From Mycobacterium dioxanotrophicus (lineage in GTDB: Bacteria > Actinomycetota > Actinomycetes > Mycobacteriales > Mycobacteriaceae): 64,000 nt of DNA. The stretch is from positions 4,650,001 to 4,714,000 of the forward strand of contig NZ_CP020809.1 of NCBI RefSeq assembly GCF_002157835.1, written 5' to 3'. Under the pieces are notes generated by a model that saw only the letters and a list, made by a program, of their open reading frames with translations, was not told where the DNA came from and ran no database searches. Each line of letters opens with the position of its first letter. Within the stretch, counting starts at the first letter, position 1. The position numbers and the translations under genes were made by a program. This document shows, piece by piece, positions 1-8,270 of this stretch.

Positions 1-382
1 CGGCCCCGTGCACGAAGCTGACGTGCGGGATCGGGTTGAGGAAGCTGCGGACGTCGGTCAGCACGCCGTTCTCGGCGGCGTAGGCCCAGAACTGCCGCGA
101 CACCTGGAACTGCTCGTTGACGGTGACAGCTTTGCTGATGTCGATGGTGCCGCCGGTGCTCTCCGGGGTGTAGTTCAGCTCACACAGCGCCGAATGCCCG
201 GTGCCCGCGTTGTTCCACGGGTCGCTGCTCTCTGCGGCGGCGGCGTCCAGGCGCTCGACGAGGGTGATGGACCAGTCCGGTTCCAGCAGGCGGATCAACG
301 CTCCCAGCGTGGCGCTCATGATCCCCGCACCCACCAGGACGACGTCGGTTTTCTCGGTCCCAGCTACCTTTGCGTCAGACAC
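1..382 (-). CDS. mqo: Malate:quinone oxidoreductase, N-terminal part (cut by window edge)
   Basis: Membrane-associated FAD enzyme that oxidises malate to oxaloacetate and passes electrons to menaquinone. The visible N-terminus has the FAD-binding glycine motif [15 protein letters not shown] and then [18 protein letters not shown], which closely follows remembered M. tuberculosis Mqo (Rv2852c). I chose the GTG at 382 because the peptide then begins (M)SDAKV, like the family; an in-frame ATG at 418 would add 12 residues. The C-terminal two thirds lie outside the window. It is divergent from the hydrolase at 530. Confidence 0.9.
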   Translation of the reverse strand, partial: MSDAKVAGTEKTDVVLVGAGIMSATLGALIRLLEPDWSITLVERLDAAAAESSDPWNNAGTGHSALCELNYTPESTGGTIDISKAVTVNEQFQVSRQFWAYAAENGVLTDVRSFLNPIPHVSFVHGA

Positions 383-488
383 CTGAATCGCACGTCCTTC
401 GTTCGCAGCGCCCGTCATCGTCGACGGCTGTACTTCTGCCAAGATTATCGTGACCCGACCATCCGGTGAGCGGGCGTACCAGTGCTGT

Positions 489-506
489 CGGTCACCCGAG
501 TGACCG
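489..506. promoter_or_regulatory. Palindrome between mqo and the hydrolase gene
   Basis: CGGTCAC-CCGA-GTGACCG is a perfect inverted repeat with 7-base arms and a 4-base gap. It ends 24 bases before the hydrolase start, inside the divergent promoter region. It fits an operator for a dimeric regulator, but no regulator gene adjoins it. Confidence 0.4.
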
Positions 507-529
507 CGGCCGCCGGATAGGGTGAAGCC

Positions 530-1549
530 GTGACGTCACGGGAACCCGCCTGGGTGCCGGATGTGCTACCCGGCTTCTGGCAACAGACCATCACGCTCGG
601 CCCGGATCCCGACGGTGAGGGTGATCTGGTCGCCACTCTCGTGCGCCGGGGTGACGGTGGTCCTGCCGAGCATGCGGTGCTGGCCCTGCACGGCTACACC
701 GACTACTTCTTCCACACCGAACTCGCCGACCGCTTCGCTCAACGCGGTTTCGCGTTCTACGCGATCGATCTGCACAAGTGCGGCCGGTCCCGGCTGGAAG
801 GGCAGACGCCACACTTCACCACCGACCTGACCAACTACGACACCGAACTGGTCCGCGCGCTGGAGATCGTCGCAGCCGACACGGGAGGTGCCCGGATCTG
901 CCTGTCCGGCCATTCGGCCGGCGGCCTGATCGTCACGTTGTTCGCCGACCGGTTGCGTCAACGGGGCGAGTTGACCACGCGCAACGTGGGCGGCCTGATC
1001 CTCAACAGTCCGTTCCTGGACCTGCACGGCCCGGCAATCCTGCGCACCGCCCCGACCTCGGCCGCCCTCATCGCGCTCGCCCGGGTGCGCAAACTGAGTG
1101 TGGTCCGCAGGCCCACCGAAGGTGGCTATGGCACCAGCCTGCACCGCGACTACGGCGGCGAGTTCGACTACAACCTCGAGTGGAAGCCGTTGGGCGGCTT
1201 CCCCATCACCATCGGGTGGATCAACGCCATCCGGCGCGGGCAGGCTCGGCTACACCGCGGCCTTGACGTCGGCGTGCCCAATCTGATCCTGCGCTCGGAC
1301 CACAGCGTCGCCGAAACTCCTGATCCGGCGGCCATCCAGCGCGGCGACGCGGTGCTCGACGTCGGCCAGATCGCGCGCTGGGCCGGTTGCGTGGGCAATC
1401 GCAGCACCATCGTCCCGATCGTCGACGCCAAACACGACGTCTTCCTGTCGCTGGCCGAACCGCGGGCGGCCGCCTACCGCGAGCTCAACCAGTGGCTGGA
1501 CAGCTACCTGAGTTCGCAAACGCAGTCCAGCACAACACCTTCCGGATAG
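530..1549 (+). CDS. Alpha/beta hydrolase (lysophospholipase-like), Rv2854-type
   Basis: Serine hydrolase of 339 residues, likely cytosolic. The nucleophile elbow GHSAGG places the catalytic serine at about residue 129. The C-terminal DAKHDVF supplies the expected histidine at about 302. The early LHGYTDYFF segment is the oxyanion-hole region. Substrate unknown; monoacylglycerol or lysophospholipid esters are the family's usual targets. The GTG start at 530 follows GGGTGAA. It ends 6 bases before mtr and has the same order as in M. tuberculosis, so the two are probably co-transcribed. Confidence 0.85.
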   Translation: MTSREPAWVPDVLPGFWQQTITLGPDPDGEGDLVATLVRRGDGGPAEHAVLALHGYTDYFFHTELADRFAQRGFAFYAIDLHKCGRSRLEGQTPHFTTDLTNYDTELVRALEIVAADTGGARICLSGHSAGGLIVTLFADRLRQRGELTTRNVGGLILNSPFLDLHGPAILRTAPTSAALIALARVRKLSVVRRPTEGGYGTSLHRDYGGEFDYNLEWKPLGGFPITIGWINAIRRGQARLHRGLDVGVPNLILRSDHSVAETPDPAAIQRGDAVLDVGQIARWAGCVGNRSTIVPIVDAKHDVFLSLAEPRAAAYRELNQWLDSYLSSQTQSSTTPSG

Positions 1550-1555
1550 AGGCCC

Positions 1556-2941
1556 ATGGAACACTACGACCTGACGATCATCGGCACCGGATCGGGCAAC
1601 AGCGTCCTCGACGAGCGCTATGCCGGCAAGAAGGTCGCGATCTGCGAGCAGGGCACCTTCGGCGGCACATGCCTCAACGTCGGCTGCATCCCCACCAAGA
1701 TGTTCGTGTACGCCGCCGAGGTCGCCCACACGATCCGCGACAGCGCGAAGTACGGCATCGACTCCCACATCGACAAGGTGCGCTGGCCCAAAATCGTCTC
1801 GCGGGTGTTCGGCCGCATCGATCCCATCGCGGCAGGCGGCGAAGAGTACCGCCGCTCGGCCGAGAACGTCACGGTGTACGCGAGCCACACGCGGTTCGGC
1901 CCGAAGCTGCCCGACGGCCGTTACACCCTGCGCACCGAGGACGGCGACGAGTTCAGCAGCGATCAGGTGGTGATCGCCGCCGGTTCACGCACGTTCATCC
2001 CGCCGGCCATCGCGCAGTGCGGCGTGACGTACTACACCAGCGACGACATCATGCGGATTCCCGCGCTGCCCGAACATCTGGTGATCGTCGGCGGCGGGTT
2101 CGTAGCGGCCGAATTCGCCCACATCTTCTCGGCGTTGGGCGTGCGGATCACCATCGTGGTGCGCGGAGCGGGCCTGCTGACGCACCTCGACGAGACCATC
2201 TGCCACCGGTTCAGTGAACTGGCCGCCGCGAAGTGGGACGTGCGTACCCATGAGAACGTGGTCGGTTCACATCAGGATGGCGAGACCATCGTCCTGGAAT
2301 TCGACGACGGCGAAACCCTGCCCGCCGACATGCTGCTGGTCGCCACCGGCCGGATACCCAACGGAGACCGGCTCGACTGCGAGCAGGCCGGGGTCGAGAT
2401 CGACGACGACGGCCGGGTGGTGGTCGACGAGTATCAACGCACAACGGCGCCTGGGATTTACGCGCTCGGCGACGTGTCGTCGGAATACCAGCTCAAGCAT
2501 GTCGCCAACCACGAGTCCCGTGTGGTCAAGGAGAACCTGCTGCGCGACTGGGACGACACCGCCACGCTGCTGGCCTCCGATCACCGGTTCGTCCCGTCGG
2601 CGGTGTTCACCGAACCGCAGATCGCCACGGTCGGCCTGACCGAAGCCGAGGCCAGGGAAGCCGGGCACGACATCGTGATCAAGGTGCAGGACTACGGCGA
2701 CACCGCCTACGGCTGGGCGATGGAGGACACCACCGGCATCGCGAAGCTGATCGGCGAACGCGGGACCGGCCGAATCCTGGGGGCGCACATCATGGGCTAC
2801 CAGGCGTCGTCGATCATCCAGCCGCTCATCCAGGCGATGAGCTTCGGCCAGACCGCCCAGGACGTGGCTCGCGGGCAGTACTGGATCCATCCGGCGCTAC
2901 CCGAGGTGATCGAGAACGCGCTGCTGGGGCTCGCCGACTAG
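1556..2941 (+). CDS. mtr: Mycothione reductase
   Basis: NADPH-dependent flavoenzyme that reduces mycothiol disulfide, keeping the actinobacterial thiol buffer reduced. It has 461 residues, normal for the family. GGTCLNVGC carries the redox-active pair C39/C44. A second Rossmann motif (VIVGGGFVAAEFA) binds NADPH. The C-terminal HPALPE gives the catalytic His445/Glu450 pair supplied by the dimer partner. The ATG at 1556 follows an AGAGG ribosome site. Its stop codon overlaps the stop of the convergent nicT gene by 4 bases. Confidence 0.95.
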   Translation: MEHYDLTIIGTGSGNSVLDERYAGKKVAICEQGTFGGTCLNVGCIPTKMFVYAAEVAHTIRDSAKYGIDSHIDKVRWPKIVSRVFGRIDPIAAGGEEYRRSAENVTVYASHTRFGPKLPDGRYTLRTEDGDEFSSDQVVIAAGSRTFIPPAIAQCGVTYYTSDDIMRIPALPEHLVIVGGGFVAAEFAHIFSALGVRITIVVRGAGLLTHLDETICHRFSELAAAKWDVRTHENVVGSHQDGETIVLEFDDGETLPADMLLVATGRIPNGDRLDCEQAGVEIDDDGRVVVDEYQRTTAPGIYALGDVSSEYQLKHVANHESRVVKENLLRDWDDTATLLASDHRFVPSAVFTEPQIATVGLTEAEAREAGHDIVIKVQDYGDTAYGWAMEDTTGIAKLIGERGTGRILGAHIMGYQASSIIQPLIQAMSFGQTAQDVARGQYWIHPALPEVIENALLGLAD

Positions 2942-4032
2942 GTCTGGGTGCTCCAGCGTTCCTCGATCCGGCCGAACCGCCAGATGGCAAGGGCGGCAAT
3001 CCAGCTGACCACGAAGATACCGACGATGGCGAAGCCCGCGAATTCCAGGTCGGCCGACCCGATCACCGCGAGCGGTCCCGAGGTGATGCCGAGGCGATCC
3101 ACCAGCAGACCGGCCAGCACGATGACGCCGACGACCAGCGCGACGATCACCGAGAGCACCGTGACCGTGAGGTTGTAGTACACCTTGCGTACCGGCTGCA
3201 GAAACGCCCAGCCGTAGGCCCGGGTCATGAAGATGCCGTCAAGGGTGTCGAACAGGCTCATGCCCGCGGCGAACAGCACCGGCAGCACCAGCACCGCGTA
3301 CCACGGCAGGGTGAATGCCGCCGTCCCGGCCGCCAGTACCAACAACGCCACCTGGCTGGCGGTGTCGGATCCCAACCCCATCAGGAAGCCGACCAGGTAC
3401 AGATGCCACGGCTTGTTCACCCGACCCATCACGCGGCCGAGCATGCGGGCCAGGAAACCGCGCCGGTTGAGCTGCCGTTCGAGCTCGTCCTCGTCGAGGT
3501 CGCCGGTGCGCATCGCCCGGAACACCTTGGCGATCCCCACGGCGGCAACCAGATTCGTCAGCCCGATCAGGATCAGGAACGTTCCCGCCACCAGCGAACC
3601 GATCAGACCGAGGGTCTGCAGCATCGGTGAGCCCTCGTCCTGCACCGGGCCGACCAGCGCCCGCACACCGAGCGCCAACAACAACGCCAGGCCGAACACC
3701 ACGCTCGAATGTCCCAGCGAGAACCAGAAGCCCGCAGACAACGACCGGGTGCCCTCCCCGACCAGTTTGCGGGTGGTGTTGTCGATGACGGCGATGTGGT
3801 CGGCATCGAACGCGTGCCGGACGCCGAGCAGGTAGGCGGTGACGCCGAGGCCCACACCGAACACCCCGGCCGATCCGAGGGTGATGTGTTGCGGTGCCAC
3901 ACCGATCACCAGCACGCCCCAGCCGACGATGTGCAGCAGTGCCACGAATCCGCCTGTGGCGGCGATCGACATCCAGTCGGCGCGGTCGAAGCGGGTGGTG
4001 GTAGTGCTCTCGGTCAGGGTGCCGATGCTCAT
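2938..4032 (-). CDS. nicT: NiCoT-family nickel/cobalt permease
   Basis: High-affinity Ni2+/Co2+ uptake permease of the inner membrane, 364 residues with about eight hydrophobic segments. The signature HAFDADH (His73 to His79, the HX4DH motif) in the second transmembrane helix is the metal-selectivity site and is intact. The repeated motif LGHSSVVF and the conserved GFDTAS-like GLGSDTAS segment are also present. It lies directly downstream of an ArsR-type gene on the same strand, with a palindromic stretch in the 49-base gap, so metal-dependent repression is likely. Rv2856 is the M. tuberculosis counterpart. Confidence 0.93.
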   Translation of the reverse strand: MSIGTLTESTTTTRFDRADWMSIAATGGFVALLHIVGWGVLVIGVAPQHITLGSAGVFGVGLGVTAYLLGVRHAFDADHIAVIDNTTRKLVGEGTRSLSAGFWFSLGHSSVVFGLALLLALGVRALVGPVQDEGSPMLQTLGLIGSLVAGTFLILIGLTNLVAAVGIAKVFRAMRTGDLDEDELERQLNRRGFLARMLGRVMGRVNKPWHLYLVGFLMGLGSDTASQVALLVLAAGTAAFTLPWYAVLVLPVLFAAGMSLFDTLDGIFMTRAYGWAFLQPVRKVYYNLTVTVLSVIVALVVGVIVLAGLLVDRLGITSGPLAVIGSADLEFAGFAIVGIFVVSWIAALAIWRFGRIEERWSTQT

Positions 4033-4058
4033 CGCCCGAGCGTAGAACTCATCTTTTC

Positions 4059-4076
4059 ACCTGTCTAGGTAAACAG
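4059..4076. promoter_or_regulatory. Candidate ArsR operator between the repressor gene and nicT
   Basis: Two nested dyads lie in the short gap: ACCT-GTCT-AGGT (4059-4070) and CTGT-N8-ACAG (4061-4076). The AT-richness and position directly upstream of nicT fit a metal-sensor operator. Arms are short, so the call rests mainly on context. Confidence 0.4.
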
Positions 4077-4081
4077 ATAAT

Positions 4082-4411
4082 TCATCCGTGCCGGGCGCCG
4101 AGCCAGTGCAGCAGATCGTGGACGACCTCGTCCTCCAGGCGATAACTGACCATCCGTCCCACCCGCACGGAACTCACCCAGCCCTGATCGCGGAGCACCC
4201 GAAGGGCCTGCGAGACAGCATTTTCCGAGCGCCCCAGGGCGGCGGCCAGGTCACCGACGCAGATGCCGGGCGCCCGGTGCAGGCACAACAGGATCTCGAG
4301 CCGATGCGCGTCCGAGAGGAGGTCAAAACGGCGCGCCCAGCCCGCGGTGTCGACGTCGGCCAGCGCCGAGGCCGCGCGCTCGACCTGCACCTGGTTTTCG
4401 AGCTGGTCCAC
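4082..4411 (-). CDS. ArsR/SmtB-family metal-responsive repressor
   Basis: Winged-helix repressor of about 109 residues. The core FDLLSDAHRLEILLCLHRA leads into ICVGDLAAALGRSENAVSQALRVL, the recognition-helix region, followed by the wing RVGRMVSYRLED. The Cys in ICVGDL matches the alpha-3 metal-site position of CadC/ArsR-type sensors, and the C-terminus has His residues (VVHDLLHW, ARHG) where SmtB/NmtR place ligands. Placement just upstream of nicT suggests it senses Ni or Co. The start is uncertain: GTG at 4411 fits family length, but the frame is open to 4570. Confidence 0.8.
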   Translation of the reverse strand: MDQLENQVQVERAASALADVDTAGWARRFDLLSDAHRLEILLCLHRAPGICVGDLAAALGRSENAVSQALRVLRDQGWVSSVRVGRMVSYRLEDEVVHDLLHWLGARHG

Positions 4412-4524
4412 GATTCGAATGTAGCCCAGGAATGAGCCGAGAGCGCTCACCCGTACACGGGGCGCAGGTTGTGAACGCGACCTGATCCACGGCCTGCTGG
4501 GTGACTTCATCCGGCCCGCACGAA

Positions 4525-4575
4525 GGTGCGCGTTATGCCGCTGTTTTGCGGCGTGTCGGGCAACAGACACGCACC
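4525..4575. terminator. Nested inverted repeats downstream of the FadR-type gene
   Basis: An outer dyad GGTGCGCGT (4525-4533) / ACACGCACC (4567-4575), with one mismatch, encloses a small hairpin GCCGC-TGTTTT-GCGGC (4537-4552). It starts 20 bases past the FadR-type stop, before the ArsR gene. No U-tract follows, as is usual in mycobacteria. Probable terminator of the glnA4 operon. Confidence 0.4.
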
Positions 4576-4594
4576 GTCGCGGTGCTGGGGTGGG

Positions 4595-5338
4595 TCAGTC
4601 CAAGAAACCGTGCAAGAGGGCGGCCGATCCGGCCACGTGGGCCAGCATGGCCTCCGCGGCGCCGTCGGCGTCGCCGGCCAGGATCGCGATGACGATGGCT
4701 TCGTGCTGTTCGTCGGAATGGGCGATGTTGCGCGCCAGCAGCGGGATCTGGTCGAGCAGGGCATTGAGCCGCATGCGGTTCTCCGCGACCAGCGGCACCA
4801 GCGACGGCGAGCCTGCCGCTTCGGCGATCGCCAGGTGCAACCGGGAATCCAACCGCCGATAGTCGTCGGGCGATGCCTCGCGGACATCGGCAAGTCGTGA
4901 GAACAAGCCGTCGCGTTCGGCGGCACTCAGCGTGCGCCCGGCCGCCATCCGGGCCGCGCCGACCTCGAGGATCTCGCGCAGCCGCAGCGCGTCGTCGATC
5001 TCCTCCCGGCTGGGCCGCGCCGCCTCGGTGGTGTGCCGCGGCAGCTGCTCGGAAAGGAACGTGCCGCCGTAGCGGCCGCGCCGCGACACCAGGTAACCGG
5101 CATCGGCCAGCGATTTGATCGCCTCCCGCACGGTGTCGCGGCTGACCCCCAGCCGCGCGGCGAGCTCGCGTTCCGGCGGCAACGACTCACCGGGGGCCAG
5201 CACCCCGAGGCGGATGGTCTCCAGCAGCCGGCCCACGGTGTCCTCGAACGCGTTGCCCAGCCGGACCGGCCGCAGCAGGGCGTCGGCCGTCTCCACGGTG
5301 GGGGCGGTCGACTGCTGCGGATCCGGCTCGGCTGTCAT
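4595..5338 (-). CDS. GntR/FadR-subfamily transcriptional regulator
   Basis: Regulator of 247 residues. The N-terminal winged helix (about 30-95) contains GVLAPGESLPPERELAARLG followed by SRDTVREAIKSL, the GntR recognition motif. The rest is an all-helical FCD ligand domain with metal-ligand-type Asp/His residues (DSRLHLAIAEAAGS). It is the last gene of the glnA4-amidotransferase-aldC-SDR-regulator operon, 17 bases after the SDR. It therefore probably controls this operon and the divergent permease in response to an amine, amino acid or derived acid. Confidence 0.88.
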   Translation of the reverse strand: MTAEPDPQQSTAPTVETADALLRPVRLGNAFEDTVGRLLETIRLGVLAPGESLPPERELAARLGVSRDTVREAIKSLADAGYLVSRRGRYGGTFLSEQLPRHTTEAARPSREEIDDALRLREILEVGAARMAAGRTLSAAERDGLFSRLADVREASPDDYRRLDSRLHLAIAEAAGSPSLVPLVAENRMRLNALLDQIPLLARNIAHSDEQHEAIVIAILAGDADGAAEAMLAHVAGSAALLHGFLD

Positions 5339-5355
5339 AACGAGCTATCAGGGTG

Positions 5356-6129
5356 TCACAGCGGTGTCACGTAGGCCGAGCTGATGCCACCGTCGACGAG
5401 GAATGTCGAGCCCGTGATGAACGACGCATCGTCACTGGCCAGGAACGCCACCGCGGCCGCCAGCTCCTCGGGTTCGGCGAACCGGCCCAGCGGGATGTGC
5501 ACCAGGCGCCGCGCCGCGCGCTCGGGATCCTTGGCGAACAGTTCCTGTAGCAGCGGCGTGTTCACCGGCCCGGGGCACAGCGCGTTGACCCGGATACCGC
5601 TACGGGCGTACTGCACGCCGAGCTCCCGCGACATCGCCAACACGCCGCCCTTGGACGCGGTGTAGGAGATCTGCGAGGTGGCCGAGCCCATCACCGCGAC
5701 GAACGACGCGGTGTTGATGATCGACCCCTTGCCCGCGGGCACCATGTGCCGCAGCGCCGCACGGCACGACAGGTACACGCTCTTGAGGTTGACGTCCTGC
5801 ACCCGCTGCCACGCCGGCAGCTCGGTGCTCTCGATGAGATCGTCGTCGGGCGGTGAGATCCCGGCGTTGTTGAACGCGATGTCAACGCTGCCGAAGGTCG
5901 ACGCGGCCGTGTCGAACAGGTTGTCCACCGCGGCCTGGTCGGCGACATCGACGGCTACGAACAGGCCCTCGAGCTCGTCGGCGGCGGCCTTGCCGGTGGC
6001 GGGGTCGATGTCGCCCACCACGATGGTGGCGCCCTCGGCACGCAGCCGCTTGCCGGTGGCCAGGCCGATACCGCTGGCACCGCCGGTGATGACGGCGACC
6101 TTGCCGGCCAGACGCTGGGTCAGGTCCAT
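5356..6129 (-). CDS. Short-chain dehydrogenase/reductase, Rv2857c-type
   Basis: Classical SDR of 257 residues. The cofactor motif is TGGASGIG; the adjacent VGDID acidic residue favours NAD(H). NNAGIS, the catalytic Ser in INTASF and the YTASKGG Tyr/Lys pair are present. The C-terminal TGSTFLVDGGISS is typical. Its ATG abuts the aldC stop directly, so the two are translated in tandem. Probable role: an oxidation or reduction in the amine-catabolic pathway; exact substrate unknown. Confidence 0.88.
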   Translation of the reverse strand: MDLTQRLAGKVAVITGGASGIGLATGKRLRAEGATIVVGDIDPATGKAAADELEGLFVAVDVADQAAVDNLFDTAASTFGSVDIAFNNAGISPPDDDLIESTELPAWQRVQDVNLKSVYLSCRAALRHMVPAGKGSIINTASFVAVMGSATSQISYTASKGGVLAMSRELGVQYARSGIRVNALCPGPVNTPLLQELFAKDPERAARRLVHIPLGRFAEPEELAAAVAFLASDDASFITGSTFLVDGGISSAYVTPL

Positions 6130-7506
6130 CTAGAGCTCCTCTGCTCGATCTTCTACTGCGAAAAAGACGTTCTTGGTCTCGGTGAACGACAGTGGCGCGT
6201 CGGGTCCCAGCTCGCGGCCCAGACCGGACTGCTTGAAGCCGCCGAACGGGGTGTTGTAGCGCACCGACGAATGCGAGTTGACGCTGAGGTTGCCCGCTTC
6301 GACCGCGCGGGACACCCGCACGGCGCGCGAGAGGTTGTCGGTCCAGATCGAACCCGACAATCCGTAGGGCGTGTCGTTGGCGAGTGCGACGGCGGCTGCC
6401 TCGTCGTCGAACGGCAGCACCGTGACCACCGGGCCGAAGATCTCCTCGGTCACGGTCCGGTCGGTGGGCTGCGGCGTCAACACCGTTGGCGGGAACCAGA
6501 ACCCGGGGCCCTCGGGAGCCGAACCCCGGAAGGCCACCGGGGCGTCGTCGGGGACGTAGGAGGCCACCGACTCCCAGTGCGGACGCGACACCAACGGCCC
6601 CATCTCGGTGGCACGCACCGCCGGGTCACCGACCGCCACCCCCTTGACCGCGGGCTCCAGCAGTTCCATGAAGCGGTCGTAGACGTTGCGCTGCACCAAG
6701 ATCCGGCTCCTGGCACAGCAGTCCTGGCCGGCGTTGTCGAACACCCCGTACGGCGCCGTGGCGGCCGCACGCTCGAGGTCGCAATCGTCGAAGACGATAT
6801 TGGCGCTCTTGCCGCCCAATTCCAGCGTGACCCGCTTGACCTGCGCCGCGGCGCCTGCCATCACCCGCGTGCCGACCTCGGTGGAGCCGGTGAACACGAC
6901 CTTGCGCACGCCGGGGTGGGTGACGAAGCGCTCCCCCACCACAGCGCCCTTGCCGGGCAGTACCTGGAACAGATCCGGGTCCAGGCCGGACTCGGCGGCC
7001 AACTCACCGATTCGGATCGAGGTCAGCGGCGTCCATTCGGCGGGTTTGAGCAGTACGGCGTTGCCCGCCGCGAGTGCCGGGGCGAAGCCCCATGCCGCGA
7101 TGGGCATCGGGAAATTCCACGGCGTGATGACGCCGACGACGCCGAGCGGCTCGTTGAATGTGACGTCGATGCCGCCTGCCACGGGAATCTGCTTGCCGCT
7201 CAATCGTTCCGGGGTTGCCGAGTAGAACTGCAGCACATCGCGGACGTGCCCGGCCTCCCATTCGGCCTGTCCGATCGGATGCCCTGAGTTGGCCACCTCG
7301 AGCGTCGCGAGCTCGTCGACGTGAGCGTCGACGGCAGCAGCGAAGGCCCGCAAGGCCCCGGCCCGCTCCGCCGGCGCCAACCGGGCCCAGCGCCGTTGCG
7401 CGTCCTCGGCGCGGCCCACCGCGTCGTCGACCGCCGCCTCGTCGAGCAGGTCAACGGTGCGCAGGACCTCCTCGGTGGCCGGATTGATGACTTGCGCAGT
7501 GCTCAT
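6130..7506 (-). CDS. aldC: Aldehyde dehydrogenase, Rv2858c (AldC)-type
   Basis: NAD(P)-dependent aldehyde dehydrogenase of 458 residues. It has the PWNFPMPIAAW cofactor region, the general base in LELGGKSA, and the nucleophile in GQDCC (C263, with C264 beside it). In the pathway implied by its neighbours it would oxidise a gamma-glutamyl-aminoaldehyde, or the free aldehyde, to the acid. It overlaps the upstream amidotransferase gene by 4 bases and abuts the SDR gene, which points to one mRNA. Confidence 0.9.
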   Translation of the reverse strand: MSTAQVINPATEEVLRTVDLLDEAAVDDAVGRAEDAQRRWARLAPAERAGALRAFAAAVDAHVDELATLEVANSGHPIGQAEWEAGHVRDVLQFYSATPERLSGKQIPVAGGIDVTFNEPLGVVGVITPWNFPMPIAAWGFAPALAAGNAVLLKPAEWTPLTSIRIGELAAESGLDPDLFQVLPGKGAVVGERFVTHPGVRKVVFTGSTEVGTRVMAGAAAQVKRVTLELGGKSANIVFDDCDLERAAATAPYGVFDNAGQDCCARSRILVQRNVYDRFMELLEPAVKGVAVGDPAVRATEMGPLVSRPHWESVASYVPDDAPVAFRGSAPEGPGFWFPPTVLTPQPTDRTVTEEIFGPVVTVLPFDDEAAAVALANDTPYGLSGSIWTDNLSRAVRVSRAVEAGNLSVNSHSSVRYNTPFGGFKQSGLGRELGPDAPLSFTETKNVFFAVEDRAEEL

Positions 7507-8270
7507 GAAACCCTCTCTGTCGCATACGATTTGGCAGCCTCAACCAGGCCGCTGAACAGCCGGACGTCGTCGAGGCGTTCCTCGGGATGCCACTGCACCG
7601 CCAGCACGAACGCGTCAGCGGCGAGTGCCGGGTCCGTTTCGACGGCTTCGATGACGCCCTCGGTGGTGTCGCGAGCACTGACCACCAGACCCTCACCGAG
7701 CCGGTCGATGGCCTGGTGGTGATAACACTGCGCATCGGAGTGCTCCCCGATCAGCGCGGCGAGCCGGGTACCGGGCACCGTCTGCACCGACGACGTACTG
7801 AACACCGCGTTGCCGCGCTGATGCCGGCTGTGACCGAGCACGTCGGGCAGATGCTGGTGCAGCGTGCCGCCGAGCGCGACGTTGAGTACCTGTGCGCCGC
7901 GGCAGATTCCGAGCAGCGGTAACCGACGCCGCAGCGCGGCGCGCACCAGCGCGAAATCCCATTCGTCGCGGTAGCCCACGGGTTCGTCGGTCAAGCGATG
8001 ACGAGGCTGACCGTAAGCGGCCGGGTCGACGTCACGCCCACCGCTGATCACCAGTCCGTCGAGCCCGTCGAGTACCCGGTCGGCCACCGCGGCGCCGTCG
8101 GGTTGCGGCGGCAGAAGCACCGCGGTGCCCCCGCCGCGGTTCACCCCTTCGACGTAGCTGGCAGGCAGGAAACAGGCGTTGACGTCCCACACCCCCGTCC
8201 GCGCCTGCTGCAAATACGTGCTCACGCCGATCACCGGGCGAGCCTGCGGGTGCGCGTCAGAGCCGTTCAA
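7503..8270 (-). CDS. Class I glutamine amidotransferase-like gamma-glutamyl hydrolase (PuuD-like)
   Basis: Peptidase C26 family protein of 255 residues, counterpart of Rv2859c. The nucleophile is C123 in LLGICRGAQ; His228 and Glu230 in QWHPEE complete the triad. The long YVEGVNRGGGTAVLLP segment matches PuuD-type hydrolases, which release the amine product from gamma-glutamyl conjugates. It overlaps glnA4 by 14 bases and aldC by 4. The likely sequence of steps is ligation by GlnA4, oxidation by AldC and the SDR, then removal of glutamate here. Confidence 0.88.
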   Translation of the reverse strand: MNGSDAHPQARPVIGVSTYLQQARTGVWDVNACFLPASYVEGVNRGGGTAVLLPPQPDGAAVADRVLDGLDGLVISGGRDVDPAAYGQPRHRLTDEPVGYRDEWDFALVRAALRRRLPLLGICRGAQVLNVALGGTLHQHLPDVLGHSRHQRGNAVFSTSSVQTVPGTRLAALIGEHSDAQCYHHQAIDRLGEGLVVSARDTTEGVIEAVETDPALAADAFVLAVQWHPEERLDDVRLFSGLVEAAKSYATERVS

